This document shows positions 7,399 to 17,337 of a stretch of 64,000 bases of DNA, piece by piece (position 1 is the first letter of the stretch; every line of letters starts with the position of its first letter). The DNA lies in the NCBI RefSeq assembly GCF_900129385.1, contig NZ_FQVO01000004.1, positions 242,209 to 306,208 of the forward strand. The letters run 5' to 3'. Source of the DNA: Chryseobacterium takakiae. Lineage in GTDB: Bacteria > Bacteroidota > Bacteroidia > Flavobacteriales > Weeksellaceae. A program made the translations under genes and the position numbers. Below the pieces are notes generated by a model. That model ran no database searches and was not told where the DNA came from. It saw nothing but the letters and a program-made list of their open reading frames with translations.

Positions 7399-9831
7399 TT
7401 AAAATATCGCAGGATATTTCTGAGGATTTGTTTCGTTAAATAGAGCATAAATTTTTTCCACCATATCGTCTGCAGAAGGTTTAGAGAAATAATCTCCGTC
7501 ACTGGCGTACGCCGGTCTGTGATCGTTTGCTGAAATGGTCAGAGGATCAGAATCTAAAAATCTGAATGCTTTTTGCTTTTCCAAAATCTGCTGAAGAATA
7601 AACGCTGAGGTTCCTCCTTCCACATCTTCGTCGATTACCACCAATCGGTTGGTTTTCTTCACCGATTCAGCAATTTCATGGGTTAAATCGAATGGAATCA
7701 AGGACTGAACGTCAATCACTTCCGCAGAAATTCCTAATTTTTCAAGTTCTTCCGCAGCTTCCATAACAATTCTCCACGTAGAACCGTAGGTTACCAGCGT
7801 TACATCTTTTCCTTCTTTGGTTACTTCAATTTTTCCGACAGGAACAGTGAATTCTCCTAAATTATCCGGTTGTTTCTCTTTTAAACGGTACCCGTTTAAA
7901 CATTCAACAATTACGGCTGGTTCATCACTTTGAAGCATGGTATTGTAGAATCCGGCAGCTTTCGTTAAGTTTCTCGGAACCAAAACTAAAATTCCTTTGG
8001 AAAGATTAAGAATTCCTGCCATTGGAGAACCTGAATGCCAAACCCCTTCCAGTCTGTGACCTCTTGTTCTGATGATTACCGGAGCTTTCTGTCCGCCTTT
8101 TGTTCTGTACTGAACGGTAGCAAGATCATCGCTCATTCCCTGTAAACAATAGAGAATATAATCTAAATACTGAATCTCCGCGATCGGTCTCAAACCTCTC
8201 ATCGCCATACCGATTCCCTGCCCAAGAATTGTTGCTTCACGAATTCCCGTATCGGCAACACGAACTTCGCCGTATTTTTCCTGCATTCCTTCCAATCCCT
8301 GGTTGACGTCGCCGATATTTCCGGCATCTTCACCAAAGACTAATGTTTCAGGATATTTTTCGAAAATCTTGTCGAAATTATTTCGTACCACTACTCTTCC
8401 GTCCACATCTTCAGAAGCATCAGAATAGATTGGTTTAATTTCTTTTACGTTTTCAGCTTTCCATTGAGACTGAGAATATAAATGAGAAGAATAATTGTCT
8501 TTCTCCACTTCGAAAATCTCATTGTATTTCTGCATCAGCTGATTTCTTTCTGCAGAATTTGTTCCTCTTGTTGCCAGCAAAGATCTTCTCACCAAATGGA
8601 AAACATCTTTTTTGGCTTTGGAAACCAATTTGTTGAACTGATTAATATAGTTTTCAATTTCGGAATTCTGACCTTTCAGATTTTCAACGAAAGGCAATAC
8701 CGCATGAATTAAATCCGTAATGGTTTTCTGATAGCTTTCCCAGGCTGTTTTTTGTCCGGCTTTTACCGTTTTTTTAGCTTCATCATCAATAGCATCAAGC
8801 TCTTCAGCCGTTGCCAGCACTTCTTCTTTACCGTCAATTTCAATGGAATAATTCAGAATCCATTCTCTGAATTTTACCAGACCGTCAAACTGGGATTCCC
8901 AGGCCAGACGCTCTTCGTTTTTATATCTTTCGTGAGATCCGGAAGTGGAATGTCCCTGAGGCTGCGTAACCTCTACCACATGAACAACTACCGGAATGCT
9001 TTCCATTCTTGCAAACTGCTCTGCTCTGGCGTAGGCATCCAGCAATGATGGATAATCCCAAGCCTTTACCTGGATAATTTCACATCCCTGGAATTCACCT
9101 TCTTTTCTTTGGAAACCGCTGAGCATTTCCGCGATATCCGCTTTGGCTCTCTGTTTCATCGTAGGAACCGAAATCCCATATCCGTCATCCCAGATTGAAA
9201 CGATCATCGGAACCTGAAGCGCACATGCAGCATTCAGCGTTTCCCAGAAATGACCTTCTGCTGTAGAAGCATCTCCAATGGTACCGAAAGCGATCTCGTT
9301 CCCGTCTTTTGAGAATTTCTCGGAACCTTCAAATTTTACGGATTTATATATTTTGGAAGCTTGTGCCAATCCTAATAATCTAGGCATTTGTCCGGCAGTA
9401 GGAGAGATATCAGATGAAATATTTTTCTGAGCTGTTAAGTCTTTCCAGCTTCCGTCTTCATTAAGGCTTCGTGTAGCAAAATGTCCGTTCATCTGTCTTC
9501 CTGCAGAGGCTGGCTCTCTTTCAACACTGGTATCTGCATACAGCTGTGCAAAAAAACTTTCAACAGTCAGCGCATCAACAGCCAGTGCAAAGGTCTGATC
9601 CCTGTAATATCCCGAACGGAAGTCTCCATCTCTGAAAACTTTCGCCATTGCAAGCTGAGGAAGTTCTTTTCCATCCCCAAAAATACCAAATTTAGCTTTT
9701 CCCGTAAGAACTTCTCTTCTGCCAAGATATGACATTTCTCGAGAAATCCTTCCTAACTTATAATCTTCAAGTATCTGATTTTTAAAGTCTTGAAAGGAAA
9801 TTTGCTGTGTTTCAATATAGGTTGTCTGCAT
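7399..9831 (-). CDS. Fused alpha/beta E1 component of a 2-oxoacid dehydrogenase (branched-chain type)
   Basis: 810 aa. The N-terminal half is the E1 alpha-like thiamine diphosphate domain: FGTIGDASTAEGHFWETLN gives the GDG-like cofactor motif and SIWDDGYGISVP follows it. The C-terminal half (from about residue 470) is E1 beta: FGEDAGNIGDVNQGLEG, VADTGIREATILGQGIGMA and HSGSPMAGIL. It decarboxylates a 2-oxoacid and passes the acyl group to a lipoyl E2 component, which is not encoded here. Single-chain alpha-beta fusions are common in Bacteroidota, usually annotated as 2-oxoisovalerate dehydrogenase. It is monocistronic with its own terminator. Confidence 0.92.
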   Translation of the reverse strand: MQTTYIETQQISFQDFKNQILEDYKLGRISREMSYLGRREVLTGKAKFGIFGDGKELPQLAMAKVFRDGDFRSGYYRDQTFALAVDALTVESFFAQLYADTSVEREPASAGRQMNGHFATRSLNEDGSWKDLTAQKNISSDISPTAGQMPRLLGLAQASKIYKSVKFEGSEKFSKDGNEIAFGTIGDASTAEGHFWETLNAACALQVPMIVSIWDDGYGISVPTMKQRAKADIAEMLSGFQRKEGEFQGCEIIQVKAWDYPSLLDAYARAEQFARMESIPVVVHVVEVTQPQGHSTSGSHERYKNEERLAWESQFDGLVKFREWILNYSIEIDGKEEVLATAEELDAIDDEAKKTVKAGQKTAWESYQKTITDLIHAVLPFVENLKGQNSEIENYINQFNKLVSKAKKDVFHLVRRSLLATRGTNSAERNQLMQKYNEIFEVEKDNYSSHLYSQSQWKAENVKEIKPIYSDASEDVDGRVVVRNNFDKIFEKYPETLVFGEDAGNIGDVNQGLEGMQEKYGEVRVADTGIREATILGQGIGMAMRGLRPIAEIQYLDYILYCLQGMSDDLATVQYRTKGGQKAPVIIRTRGHRLEGVWHSGSPMAGILNLSKGILVLVPRNLTKAAGFYNTMLQSDEPAVIVECLNGYRLKEKQPDNLGEFTVPVGKIEVTKEGKDVTLVTYGSTWRIVMEAAEELEKLGISAEVIDVQSLIPFDLTHEIAESVKKTNRLVVIDEDVEGGTSAFILQQILEKQKAFRFLDSDPLTISANDHRPAYASDGDYFSKPSADDMVEKIYALFNETNPQKYPAIF

Positions 9832-9968
9832 AGCCCGATAAAAAATTTTATAATTCTTGAAGTATTTTGCTAATATACACTTTTTAAATTAATTTTAATT
9901 TTTAATAATCTTTTTTAAATATTTGATAATAAAAAAAATTGTATTTATATTGGAAAAAAATTGTAAAG

Positions 9969-10262
9969 ATGGATAAGAAATCCACTCATATTCTGAATGC
10001 CTCAAGCAATCTGCTAGGATTTTCACTGGTGATTATTACTTCTTTAAAAATCACTAAAATGAGCCACAGCACCTACTTAGATGAATTTGCGGGTGTGGCC
10101 TGCCTGTTTTTTGCGTTCAGTTGTTTCTTTTCATTTCTTGCGATAAGATCTGTACATGAAAAGCGAGGACACAGATTTGAAACTATTGCGGATTATTTAT
10201 TTTTAACCGCTTTATTTTGCATAGTTTTAGCCGTTATTATTGTAACAATGAAGATAATTTAA
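9969..10262 (+). CDS. Small three-helix membrane protein
   Basis: 97 aa from the ATG at 9969 (MDKKSTHILNASS); the frame's earlier start reads through A/T runs. Three hydrophobic segments are visible at about residues 15-30 (NLLGFSLVIITSL), 41-61 (FAGVACLFFAFSCFFSFLAI) and 77-96 (LFLTALFCIVLAVIIVTM). The family is not recognised by name. Its stop is one base from the stop of the convergent polyprenyl synthase gene. Confidence 0.65.
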   Translation: MDKKSTHILNASSNLLGFSLVIITSLKITKMSHSTYLDEFAGVACLFFAFSCFFSFLAIRSVHEKRGHRFETIADYLFLTALFCIVLAVIIVTMKII

Positions 10263-10263
10263 T

Positions 10264-11241
10264 TTAAAATTTTCGTTCAATTACATAATCCAGCATAATA
10301 TGTAAAGATTTTCTGGCTTCAGAATCGGGAAATTCGTTAAGAATATCTTTTGCTTTCTGTTGAAAATCTTTCATCACAGAAATGGCATAATCCAGCCCTC
10401 CGGAACTTTTTACAAAGCTGATCAGCTCTTTCACCCGTTTCTGATCAGTATTATATCTTTTAATAGTATTGAAATAGTACTTTTTGTCTTTTTCGTTGGC
10501 ATTTCTCAGGGTAAAAATAAGAGGCAGGGTCATCTTCTGTTCTTTGATATCAATTCCCACAGGTTTTCCGATAACGTTAGAGGTCAGATAATCAAACAGG
10601 TCATCTTTAATCTGAAAAGCCATTCCGGTGTACGTTCCGAAATCCATCATTTTTTTAGCCAGATCTGCATCAGCGTTGTTTGACAAAACCCCGATTTCAC
10701 AACAGGCTGCAATAAGAGTAGCGGTTTTCTGACGGATGATTTCGTAATAGACTTCTTCTGTAATATCCAGTTTTCTGGCTTTTTCCAGCTGCAGAAGCTC
10801 ACCTTCCGACATCTCACGAATCGTCCTGGAAATTACTCCAAGTAAATCATAATCTTTATGATCCGTTGAAAGTAAAACCGATTTGGACAAAAGATAATCT
10901 CCTACCAAAACGGCAATTTTATTTTTCCATAAGGCATTGATTGAAAAAAAGTTACGCCGCTTAAAACTTTCATCCACCACATCATCATGAACAAGCGTTG
11001 CGGTATGGATCAGCTCAATCATGGAAGCACCGCGATATGTTTTTTCGTTGACATTTCCAATAAGCTTGGCACAAAGAAAAACGAACATGGGGCGCATCTG
11101 CTTTCCTTTTGTAGTAACGATAAAACGCGTGACTTTATCTAATAAAGGTACTTTACTCTGCATGGATTCATAAAACTTCTGCTCGAAAAGTTTCATTTCC
11201 TCATTGATCGGTCGCTTGATTTCTTCTACAGTGTTCGCCAC
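10264..11241 (-). CDS. Polyprenyl synthetase (trans-prenyl diphosphate synthase)
   Basis: 325 aa, the usual size. The first aspartate-rich motif is DDVVD at residues 86-90 (LVHDDVVDES), the second is DDLFD at 213-217 (FQIKDDLFDYL), and GKQMRPMFV near residue 46 supplies the diphosphate-binding Lys and Arg. It condenses isopentenyl diphosphate onto an allylic primer. In this phylum the product is typically the menaquinone side chain, but chain length cannot be read reliably by eye. It is a soluble or membrane-associated enzyme. Confidence 0.93.
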   Translation of the reverse strand: MANTVEEIKRPINEEMKLFEQKFYESMQSKVPLLDKVTRFIVTTKGKQMRPMFVFLCAKLIGNVNEKTYRGASMIELIHTATLVHDDVVDESFKRRNFFSINALWKNKIAVLVGDYLLSKSVLLSTDHKDYDLLGVISRTIREMSEGELLQLEKARKLDITEEVYYEIIRQKTATLIAACCEIGVLSNNADADLAKKMMDFGTYTGMAFQIKDDLFDYLTSNVIGKPVGIDIKEQKMTLPLIFTLRNANEKDKKYYFNTIKRYNTDQKRVKELISFVKSSGGLDYAISVMKDFQQKAKDILNEFPDSEARKSLHIMLDYVIERKF

Positions 11242-11425
11242 AATCTTTGATGATGGATAAATTATTAATTACCACAAAGATAATTTTTTTCAGGCAATTT
11301 TAAGGTAATTTAGTACGAATATCATTTTTAGCTTTAATGCAAAGTCGCAGAGAATTATATAATCATTTGAAATTTTTCACGTTCGCAAAAGCGCTTAACC
11401 CAGCAATGATACAAATGTTTAATGA

Positions 11426-12304
11426 TTAATCCTTGAACTTGTCATTTGGAATAAAGTACAGACTCTGCTTTGCAGTTCCCAGCGGTGAATGAAATTTTTC
11501 ACCCGAAATATAAACCCCTGTTTCATCTACAGCAATGCCTTCAATCTGCCCGATGGAAAGAGTACTTCCGAGATAGTATCTTTCCGGAATTTCATTGAAA
11601 AAAACGCCCGGTTCGGTTTCCTTGAAAATATTCAGGAATACTTCCGTCTTTTTTGTGTAGCCGATGAGGTACAGTTTTTCATTGTAATAAGAAGCATCCG
11701 TAACCAAAAAATTTGTTTTGAAAGTTTCTGTTTGCTGCGCCTGCTGCTTTTCGGGAACTTCGGGATTAATAGTGTAATGAGTCGTTGATTTTGCACTCCA
11801 TTCCTTCGTGAAAAGATGAATTTTGCCGTGGAGATAAATCATCGCTTCAGCATCAAAATCCGTTGAAGAATATTTGGGAATAAACTCTTTTTGTTCCGGA
11901 TACTCAAAAGAGATCAATTTAACCGAATCATTGGCGAAAGAAGTATTTCCAGATGGTGCTTTATAAATTTCCAGGTCTTTTCTGGTCCCGCCGTTATTTC
12001 CAAAATCACCGATGTAGAAATTGCTTCCGTCATTCGTTAAAGCTTCCCAATCTTTATTCTTAACGTTGATTTTTATTGTACTGATAATTGCTCCCGTTGT
12101 TTTATCCAATTCAAAAATTTCCGATGCATTTCCGCTGTCGTTGAGAGTGTATAGCTTTCCATTCAATAAGCTTAAGCCTGATGTTTCTTTAATCTGCTCA
12201 TCCAGATAAGCAATCCTGAACTTCCTGATTTTTAACAGTTCAGATTGTTGGGAAGGATACAACACTGAAATCAGAATGGCTAAAGCAGGAAATAATTTTT
12301 TCAT
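11426..12304 (-). CDS. Secreted beta-propeller protein, SdiA-regulated-like
   Basis: 292 aa with signal peptide MKKLFPALAILISVLYPSQQ. The body repeats a propeller pattern (ETSGLSLLNGKLYTLNDSGN, KDWEALTNDGSNFYIGDFGN, IGQIEGIAVDETGVYISGEK), as in the SdiA-regulated and esterase-like phytase groups. Expected location is periplasmic or extracellular. No catalytic site was identified and no partner is encoded next to it. Family assignment is by pattern only. Confidence 0.65.
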   Translation of the reverse strand: MKKLFPALAILISVLYPSQQSELLKIRKFRIAYLDEQIKETSGLSLLNGKLYTLNDSGNASEIFELDKTTGAIISTIKINVKNKDWEALTNDGSNFYIGDFGNNGGTRKDLEIYKAPSGNTSFANDSVKLISFEYPEQKEFIPKYSSTDFDAEAMIYLHGKIHLFTKEWSAKSTTHYTINPEVPEKQQAQQTETFKTNFLVTDASYYNEKLYLIGYTKKTEVFLNIFKETEPGVFFNEIPERYYLGSTLSIGQIEGIAVDETGVYISGEKFHSPLGTAKQSLYFIPNDKFKD

Positions 12305-12401
12305 TTTGTAAAAATATTATAAATGACAGTAATTATGTAATCTTTTTAACGCAATGGACGCAATTTTTTTTAAAATAACTGTGTTTATTTTTTTCGTAAA
12401 G

Positions 12402-12424
12402 GTACTTCGACAAGCTCAGCATAA
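12402..12424. repeat. Short dispersed CTTCGAC..GCTCAGCAT element
   Basis: ACTTCGACAAGCTCAGCAT lies in the 250-base gap upstream of the propeller gene. Variants occur at 21201-21224 (GCTTCGACGGGCTCAGCATG) and inside every full repeat of the arrays at 24570-25460 and 28596-29756 (CTTCGACTGCTTCGCGCTCA). The rest of the gap is AT-rich without a gene. Confidence 0.5.
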
Positions 12425-12554
12425 ACTTTAACACTCAGCAAATGATAGCAAAATATATAAAAATAATTTTGTGTTTTTTTGATAATTTAATAAAAAAAGA
12501 CGGACCAAGCCGCCTGAATTGATTATATAGAAGTTTAATTAATGCTAATGCAAC

Positions 12555-13499
12555 TTACTCTGTTTTTTTCTGAGATTGTTGCTTGTTTTTATTTTTCTTT
12601 GCCCAGTAATCTTTCTGATACTGCCTTACCGTTTTGCCGGTTCCGTCATGCCGCCACCCCGGAGAGTTGAAGATATAATTCATCCTGTCGGAAAATTTCA
12701 AACCGGGCTGCTTAATGTCTTTCCAGATTTTCCGCCATTCATACAGAAGAACGGTATCCGGTTTATTATCCGGCATTTTGGGATAAATACCGTATTTCAC
12801 AGGCACATTAGGATCTTCTTTTTCAAAAGTCCCGAAAATTTTATCCCAGATAATCAGGCACATTCCCATATTCCTGTCCAGATATTTGATATTGCACCCA
12901 TGATGCACCCGGTGATGAGACGGAGTAACAAGGATATATTCCAGAATTCCCATACTTTTCACGGTTTGTGTATGAACCCACGTTCCGTAAACCTGACCAA
13001 TAGCATAAGCCACCATAATATGCCACGGATTAAATCCTAAAAAAGCCAATGGTGAAAAATAAAGATACCGGTACAGTGGCTGTAGAACCGGACTTCTGAA
13101 ACCTGTGGTTAAATTAAAATATTCTGAATTGTGATGGGTAATATGAACGGCCCAGAATGCCCTGGAATGGTGATCTACATAGTGAAGAACATAATAGGCA
13201 AAGTCTGTAACAATAAAACAAAGCAATCCGTACCAGATCGTATACTCCCATGAAAAAATCCTGTGATTGAAGAAAAAGAACATGACGCCCATGGCAAAAG
13301 CCTTCATTACAAGATCCAGTGTAAAATTAAGCCCCGCAAGATAAATACTTGTTGCGACATCTTTGCCATTGTAGAGTTTGGCTTCTGCAACATGACTGTA
13401 AATCATTTCTGCAAGAATAATTGTAGCGTGAACCGGAATTGACCAGGCATAGACGTTTTCAAGGCCGTCTTCACCAAAAAAATAATCTACCATTGTCAC
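12555..13499 (-). CDS. Sterol desaturase / fatty acid hydroxylase family membrane protein
   Basis: 314 aa. The histidine clusters that bind the di-iron centre are present: HYVDHHSRAFWAVHITHHNS in the middle (an HxxxH plus HxxHH arrangement) and SHHRVHHG further on. Hydrophobic segments lie at about 10-35, 55-75, 85-105 and 140-165. Members oxidise C-H bonds of lipids in the membrane. Related bacterial proteins hydroxylate carotenoids, sterol-like lipids or alkylglycerols, and which applies here is unclear. The gene stands alone. Confidence 0.88.
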   Translation of the reverse strand: MTMVDYFFGEDGLENVYAWSIPVHATIILAEMIYSHVAEAKLYNGKDVATSIYLAGLNFTLDLVMKAFAMGVMFFFFNHRIFSWEYTIWYGLLCFIVTDFAYYVLHYVDHHSRAFWAVHITHHNSEYFNLTTGFRSPVLQPLYRYLYFSPLAFLGFNPWHIMVAYAIGQVYGTWVHTQTVKSMGILEYILVTPSHHRVHHGCNIKYLDRNMGMCLIIWDKIFGTFEKEDPNVPVKYGIYPKMPDNKPDTVLLYEWRKIWKDIKQPGLKFSDRMNYIFNSPGWRHDGTGKTVRQYQKDYWAKKNKNKQQSQKKTE

Positions 13500-13568
13500 T
13501 TTTTATTTAGTACAAAGGTAATATTTTAAGAAAACGTTAAGAATAATATCAGATTTTTTAATGAAATT

Positions 13569-14603
13569 TTAATCAGCTGTTTTGTTGGCCAATTGTCCGC
13601 AGGCTGCATCAATATCTCCGCCGCGGCTTTTTCTTACAACACAGACAATACCCGCATTTTCAAGCTGACGGATATAATTTTCTTCTGCCTGCTTATTGCA
13701 CTGGTCATATTTTCCGTCACCGATTGGGTTGTATTGGATTAAATTAACTTTAGAAGGAACCTGCTTGCAATATTTAATGAGTGCTTTGATATCTTCATCT
13801 CCGTCATTGATTCCTTTCCACACACAATATTCGAAAGTAATCACTGAACCAGTTTTCTGGTACCAGTATTGAAGTGCTTCCATGATTTCCGTTAAAGGAA
13901 ACTTATCGGAGAAAGGCATGATTTCATTTCTCTTGACTTCGATGGCAGAGTGAAGAGACAAGGCAAGTTTCACTCTCAGATCATCATCAGCAAGCATTTT
14001 GATCATTTTAGGAATTCCTGACGTAGAAACGGTAATTCTTCGTGGGGACATTCCCAGACCTTCCGGCTGTGTGATTTTCCTGATTGCTTCCACAACATTT
14101 TTGTAGTTCATCATCGGTTCTCCCATTCCCATGAAAACAATATTGGAAAGCGGCCTGTTGAAATACATTTTGCTCTGGCTGTCGATTAAAGCCACCTGAT
14201 CTACAATTTCCGCCACTTCAAGGTTTCTCATTCTTTTGAGCCTTGCCGTTGCACAGAATTCGCAGTTTAATGAGCATCCTACCTGGGAAGAAACACAGGC
14301 TGTAGTTCTGGTTTCGGTGGGTATCAATACAGACTCCACCAATAGGCCGTCGTGGAGCTTAACCCCGTTTTTGATGGTTCCGTCGGTGCTTTTCTGAAGC
14401 TGGTCAACAGAAACCGGATTGATGGTGTATTCTTCGGAAATTTTTTCACGAAGGCTTTTCGAAAGATTCGTCATCTCATCAATCGAGTGAAGGTTTTTGC
14501 TCCACAGCCAATCGTACACCTGTTTCGCACGGAAAGGCTTTTCTCCTAAAGATGTAAAATACTCTTTAAGCTGATCGAGTGATAAAGTTCTGATATCTTT
14601 CAT
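13569..14603 (-). CDS. rlmN: 23S rRNA (adenine2503-C2)-methyltransferase RlmN
   Basis: 344 aa. The radical-SAM cluster ligands are Cys110, Cys114 and Cys117 (GCSLNCEFCATA). The methyl-carrying Cys near the C-terminus is Cys335 in GGDIDAACGQLA. The SAM motif GMGEPMMNY follows the cluster. RlmN methylates A2503 of 23S rRNA and A37 of some tRNAs. It lies 79 bases downstream of queA on the same strand, so the two RNA-modification genes may be cotranscribed; the gap holds two GGTTGATCGTTG direct repeats. Confidence 0.95.
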   Translation of the reverse strand: MKDIRTLSLDQLKEYFTSLGEKPFRAKQVYDWLWSKNLHSIDEMTNLSKSLREKISEEYTINPVSVDQLQKSTDGTIKNGVKLHDGLLVESVLIPTETRTTACVSSQVGCSLNCEFCATARLKRMRNLEVAEIVDQVALIDSQSKMYFNRPLSNIVFMGMGEPMMNYKNVVEAIRKITQPEGLGMSPRRITVSTSGIPKMIKMLADDDLRVKLALSLHSAIEVKRNEIMPFSDKFPLTEIMEALQYWYQKTGSVITFEYCVWKGINDGDEDIKALIKYCKQVPSKVNLIQYNPIGDGKYDQCNKQAEENYIRQLENAGIVCVVRKSRGGDIDAACGQLANKTAD

Positions 14604-14682
14604 GTAGATGGTTGATCGTTGACGGTTGATCGTTGTCAGTAATAGCAGAAACTATCAACTGACAACCAACAACTTGTAACTA

Positions 14683-15732
14683 TTATAAAATTAGCATTGC
14701 ATCTCCGTACGAATAGAATTTGTATTTCTCTTTTACAGCTTCTTCATACGCATGCATTACGAAATCTCTTCCTGCGAACGCTGCAATCATCATGATTAAT
14801 GTAGATTTCGGCGTGTGGAAATTTGTGATCATACAATTGGCAACCCCGAATTCATGAGGAGGATAAATAAATTTATTCGTCCATCCGTGGAATGCGGAAA
14901 TTTTCTTGTTTGAAGACACGGATGTTTCCAATGTTCTCATTGTGGTTGTACCAACAGCACAAACTCTTTTATGGGCATCAACCGCATTATTGATGATCTG
15001 CGCATTTTTTTCATCGATGAAAATCTCCTCAGATTCCATTTTGTGCTTGGAAAGATCTTCCACTTCAATTGGATTAAACGTTCCCAATCCAACATGCAGG
15101 GTAACTTCTGCAAAATCAATCCCTTTGATTTCCAGTCTTTTCATCAGGTGTTTTGAGAAGTGAAGCCCAGCTGTAGGTGCAGCCACTGCTCCTTCCACTT
15201 TTGCATAGATGGTCTGGTATCTTTCGGCATCTTCAGGCTCTACGTCTCTTTTGATATATTTTGGAAGAGGTGTTTCACCAAGTTCCTTTAATTTAGCTCT
15301 GAATTCTTCATAAGAACCGTCGAACAAGAATCTTAATGTTCTTCCTCTTGAAGTAGTATTGTCGATAACTTCAGCAACCAAAGATTCGTCTTCGGTGAAG
15401 AATAATTTATTTCCAATTCTGATTTTTCTTGCAGGATCTACCAATACGTCCCAAACACGGGTTTCCTTATCAAGCTCTCTCAAAAGGAAAACTTCGATTT
15501 TGGCACCTGTCTTTTCTTTATTTCCATAAAGACGTGCCGGGAAAACTTTGGTATTGTTAAAGATGAAAAGATCTCCTTCGTCAAAATAATCAACAACATC
15601 CTTGAACAATTTATGCTCAATCGTTTCGGTTTTTCTGTCTAAAACCATTAACCTCGCTTCGTCTCTGTGTTCGGATGGATGTTCTGCCAATAATTCTGCA
15701 GGAAGATCAAAATTAAAATCTGATGTTTTCAT
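14683..15732 (-). CDS. queA: S-adenosylmethionine:tRNA ribosyltransferase-isomerase QueA
   Basis: 349 aa, full length for the family. It starts [19 protein letters not shown], the characteristic QueA N-terminus, and contains [33 protein letters not shown] and [12 protein letters not shown]. It transfers the ribosyl part of SAM to preQ1 in tRNA to make epoxyqueuosine. Cytoplasmic. Followed on the same strand by rlmN. Confidence 0.96.
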   Translation of the reverse strand: MKTSDFNFDLPAELLAEHPSEHRDEARLMVLDRKTETIEHKLFKDVVDYFDEGDLFIFNNTKVFPARLYGNKEKTGAKIEVFLLRELDKETRVWDVLVDPARKIRIGNKLFFTEDESLVAEVIDNTTSRGRTLRFLFDGSYEEFRAKLKELGETPLPKYIKRDVEPEDAERYQTIYAKVEGAVAAPTAGLHFSKHLMKRLEIKGIDFAEVTLHVGLGTFNPIEVEDLSKHKMESEEIFIDEKNAQIINNAVDAHKRVCAVGTTTMRTLETSVSSNKKISAFHGWTNKFIYPPHEFGVANCMITNFHTPKSTLIMMIAAFAGRDFVMHAYEEAVKEKYKFYSYGDAMLIL

Positions 15733-15906
15733 TTTTTAAATTACGGTTTAAAAATTACCAAATTACAAGATGTAATTTTTCGGACTGCAAATATACGACA
15801 TTCGTACCCCCTTTGTCAAGTATTATTTGCAATCAGCCGAAAAACCGTTATTTTCCAGTGAATAGTATGTCTCAAAATTTGTATTTTGCGGTTTAAATAT
15901 ACACTT

Positions 15907-16599
15907 ATGAGCAAATATTCAATTGAATCTTTCGTAAATGAAACAAAAGAAAAACCTGAAAACAGGGATTACTTTGAACTGGAAAAGCCGGCGCTTCTGG
16001 AAATTAACCTGAACAATCAGGCAGTATGGACAAAGGCCGGAAGTATGGTAAGTTATATAGGAAACATCAATTTTGAAAGGCAGGGAATGCTTTCGGGCGG
16101 TTTGGGAAACCTGCTTAAGAAAGCAATCAGCGGTGAAGGAGCAAGGCTGATGAAAGCCGAAGGAACCGGAAAATTATATGTTGCCGATGAGGGAAAGAAG
16201 GTACGCATCCTTTACCTTAACAATGAAGCAGTTTGTGTAAACGGAAACGATGTATTAGCTCACGAACAAAGCGTAAAAAGTGATATTACAATGCTGAAAA
16301 GCATTGCAGGCGTTATGTCCGGCGGACTTTTTCAGGTAAGATTATCGGGAACGGGACATATTGCGGTGACAACTCACGGCGAGCCATTAACGTTATTGGT
16401 CACTCCGGATGCACCTGTCTTTACAGATCCTAATGCAACGGTTGCCTGGTCGGGAAACCTGACACCTGAATTGAAGACCAACGTTTCGTTTAAAAGCCTT
16501 ATCGGAAGAGGCAGCGGCGAAGAGTTCCAGATGAAATTTTCAGGGAACGGATGGGTTTTGATACAGCCGTATGAGGAAGTTTACAGGATTGAGAAGTAA
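15907..16599 (+). CDS. AIM24 / TIGR00266-family protein
   Basis: 230 aa from the ATG at 15907 (MSKYSIESFVNETKEKPENR); the frame's earlier start at 15886 lies in the AT-rich leader. Beta-rich, with the family's Gly-rich AIM24 pattern: GSMVSYIGNINFERQGM, LMKAEGTGKLYVAD, GHIAVTTHGEPL and SGNGWVLIQPYEEV. Homologues include the yeast mitochondrial AIM24 protein and bacterial proteins of unknown role. No signal peptide. Divergent from queA. Confidence 0.85.
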   Translation: MSKYSIESFVNETKEKPENRDYFELEKPALLEINLNNQAVWTKAGSMVSYIGNINFERQGMLSGGLGNLLKKAISGEGARLMKAEGTGKLYVADEGKKVRILYLNNEAVCVNGNDVLAHEQSVKSDITMLKSIAGVMSGGLFQVRLSGTGHIAVTTHGEPLTLLVTPDAPVFTDPNATVAWSGNLTPELKTNVSFKSLIGRGSGEEFQMKFSGNGWVLIQPYEEVYRIEK

Positions 16600-16650
16600 T
16601 AAACAGCCATAAAAAACAGCAGAGTGAGTAAGTTTTTTTACTTTGCTGTT

Positions 16651-17337
16651 TTAGTTTTGAAATTTTAGTTGATCAGGATTAATTTTTATATCAATATTTT
16701 GAGGCTCAATAGTTTCTAATGATAAAACAATTTCAAGATTTTCTGATTTTGCTGATGCTGATTTTACTATATAATTTTTTTCAAATTTAACTTTGTTATA
16801 AATTTCATAATAATCGAATAACAGCTGTAATCCAATGAATGATAAATCGTCCTGAAAGTCTGCAAAAATAACTTCTGCTGAAACTTTTGGTTTTTTCATT
16901 TTTTCATTACTATATTCTTTTATTATGTATTGCGAAAATTGATCATTTTGCTTTTCTGTAAACTCTGATCTAAAGAATCGTCTTTTTGATTCATCTTCAA
17001 GTTGCTTTTTAGCAGAAGGAATTCTTTTTGAATATTTGTAGTCAAAATTCAGCTTCCCTAAGGGAGACTTAGTATTCATTACATTAAAATAATGTTGTAA
17101 ATCATTTCGTAAGTCGGTTATAGTTGCTGTCATTGTATCTCTGCTTTCAGATCTGAAATTAATCTTATAAGAATAATCTTTTGAATTTATAATGCTAAGA
17201 AATTCAAAATTCTCTGTTTGCTTTTCTTTTTTTTGCTTTGATTGGTATTTGTATTTAATTAAATAATCAAAATGATATTCCTGGGAAAAAGCATTAGCGA
17301 AACTTAAAATAAGCAATAATAGGATGAATTTTTTCAT
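16651..17337 (-). CDS. Secreted protein of unknown function
   Basis: 228 aa from the ATG at 17337 (MKKFILLLLILSFANAFSQ, a signal peptide). The frame extends upstream to 17361 but that would bury the signal. The remainder is Lys- and Glu-rich with predicted beta strands, and no family was recognised. Some resemblance to the GLPGLI type (EYHFDYLIKYKYQSKQ at the N-terminus) is weak and the GLPGLI motif is absent. It overlaps the preceding glycosylase gene by four bases (ATGA), so they are translationally coupled. Confidence 0.7.
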   Translation of the reverse strand: MKKFILLLLILSFANAFSQEYHFDYLIKYKYQSKQKKEKQTENFEFLSIINSKDYSYKINFRSESRDTMTATITDLRNDLQHYFNVMNTKSPLGKLNFDYKYSKRIPSAKKQLEDESKRRFFRSEFTEKQNDQFSQYIIKEYSNEKMKKPKVSAEVIFADFQDDLSFIGLQLLFDYYEIYNKVKFEKNYIVKSASAKSENLEIVLSLETIEPQNIDIKINPDQLKFQN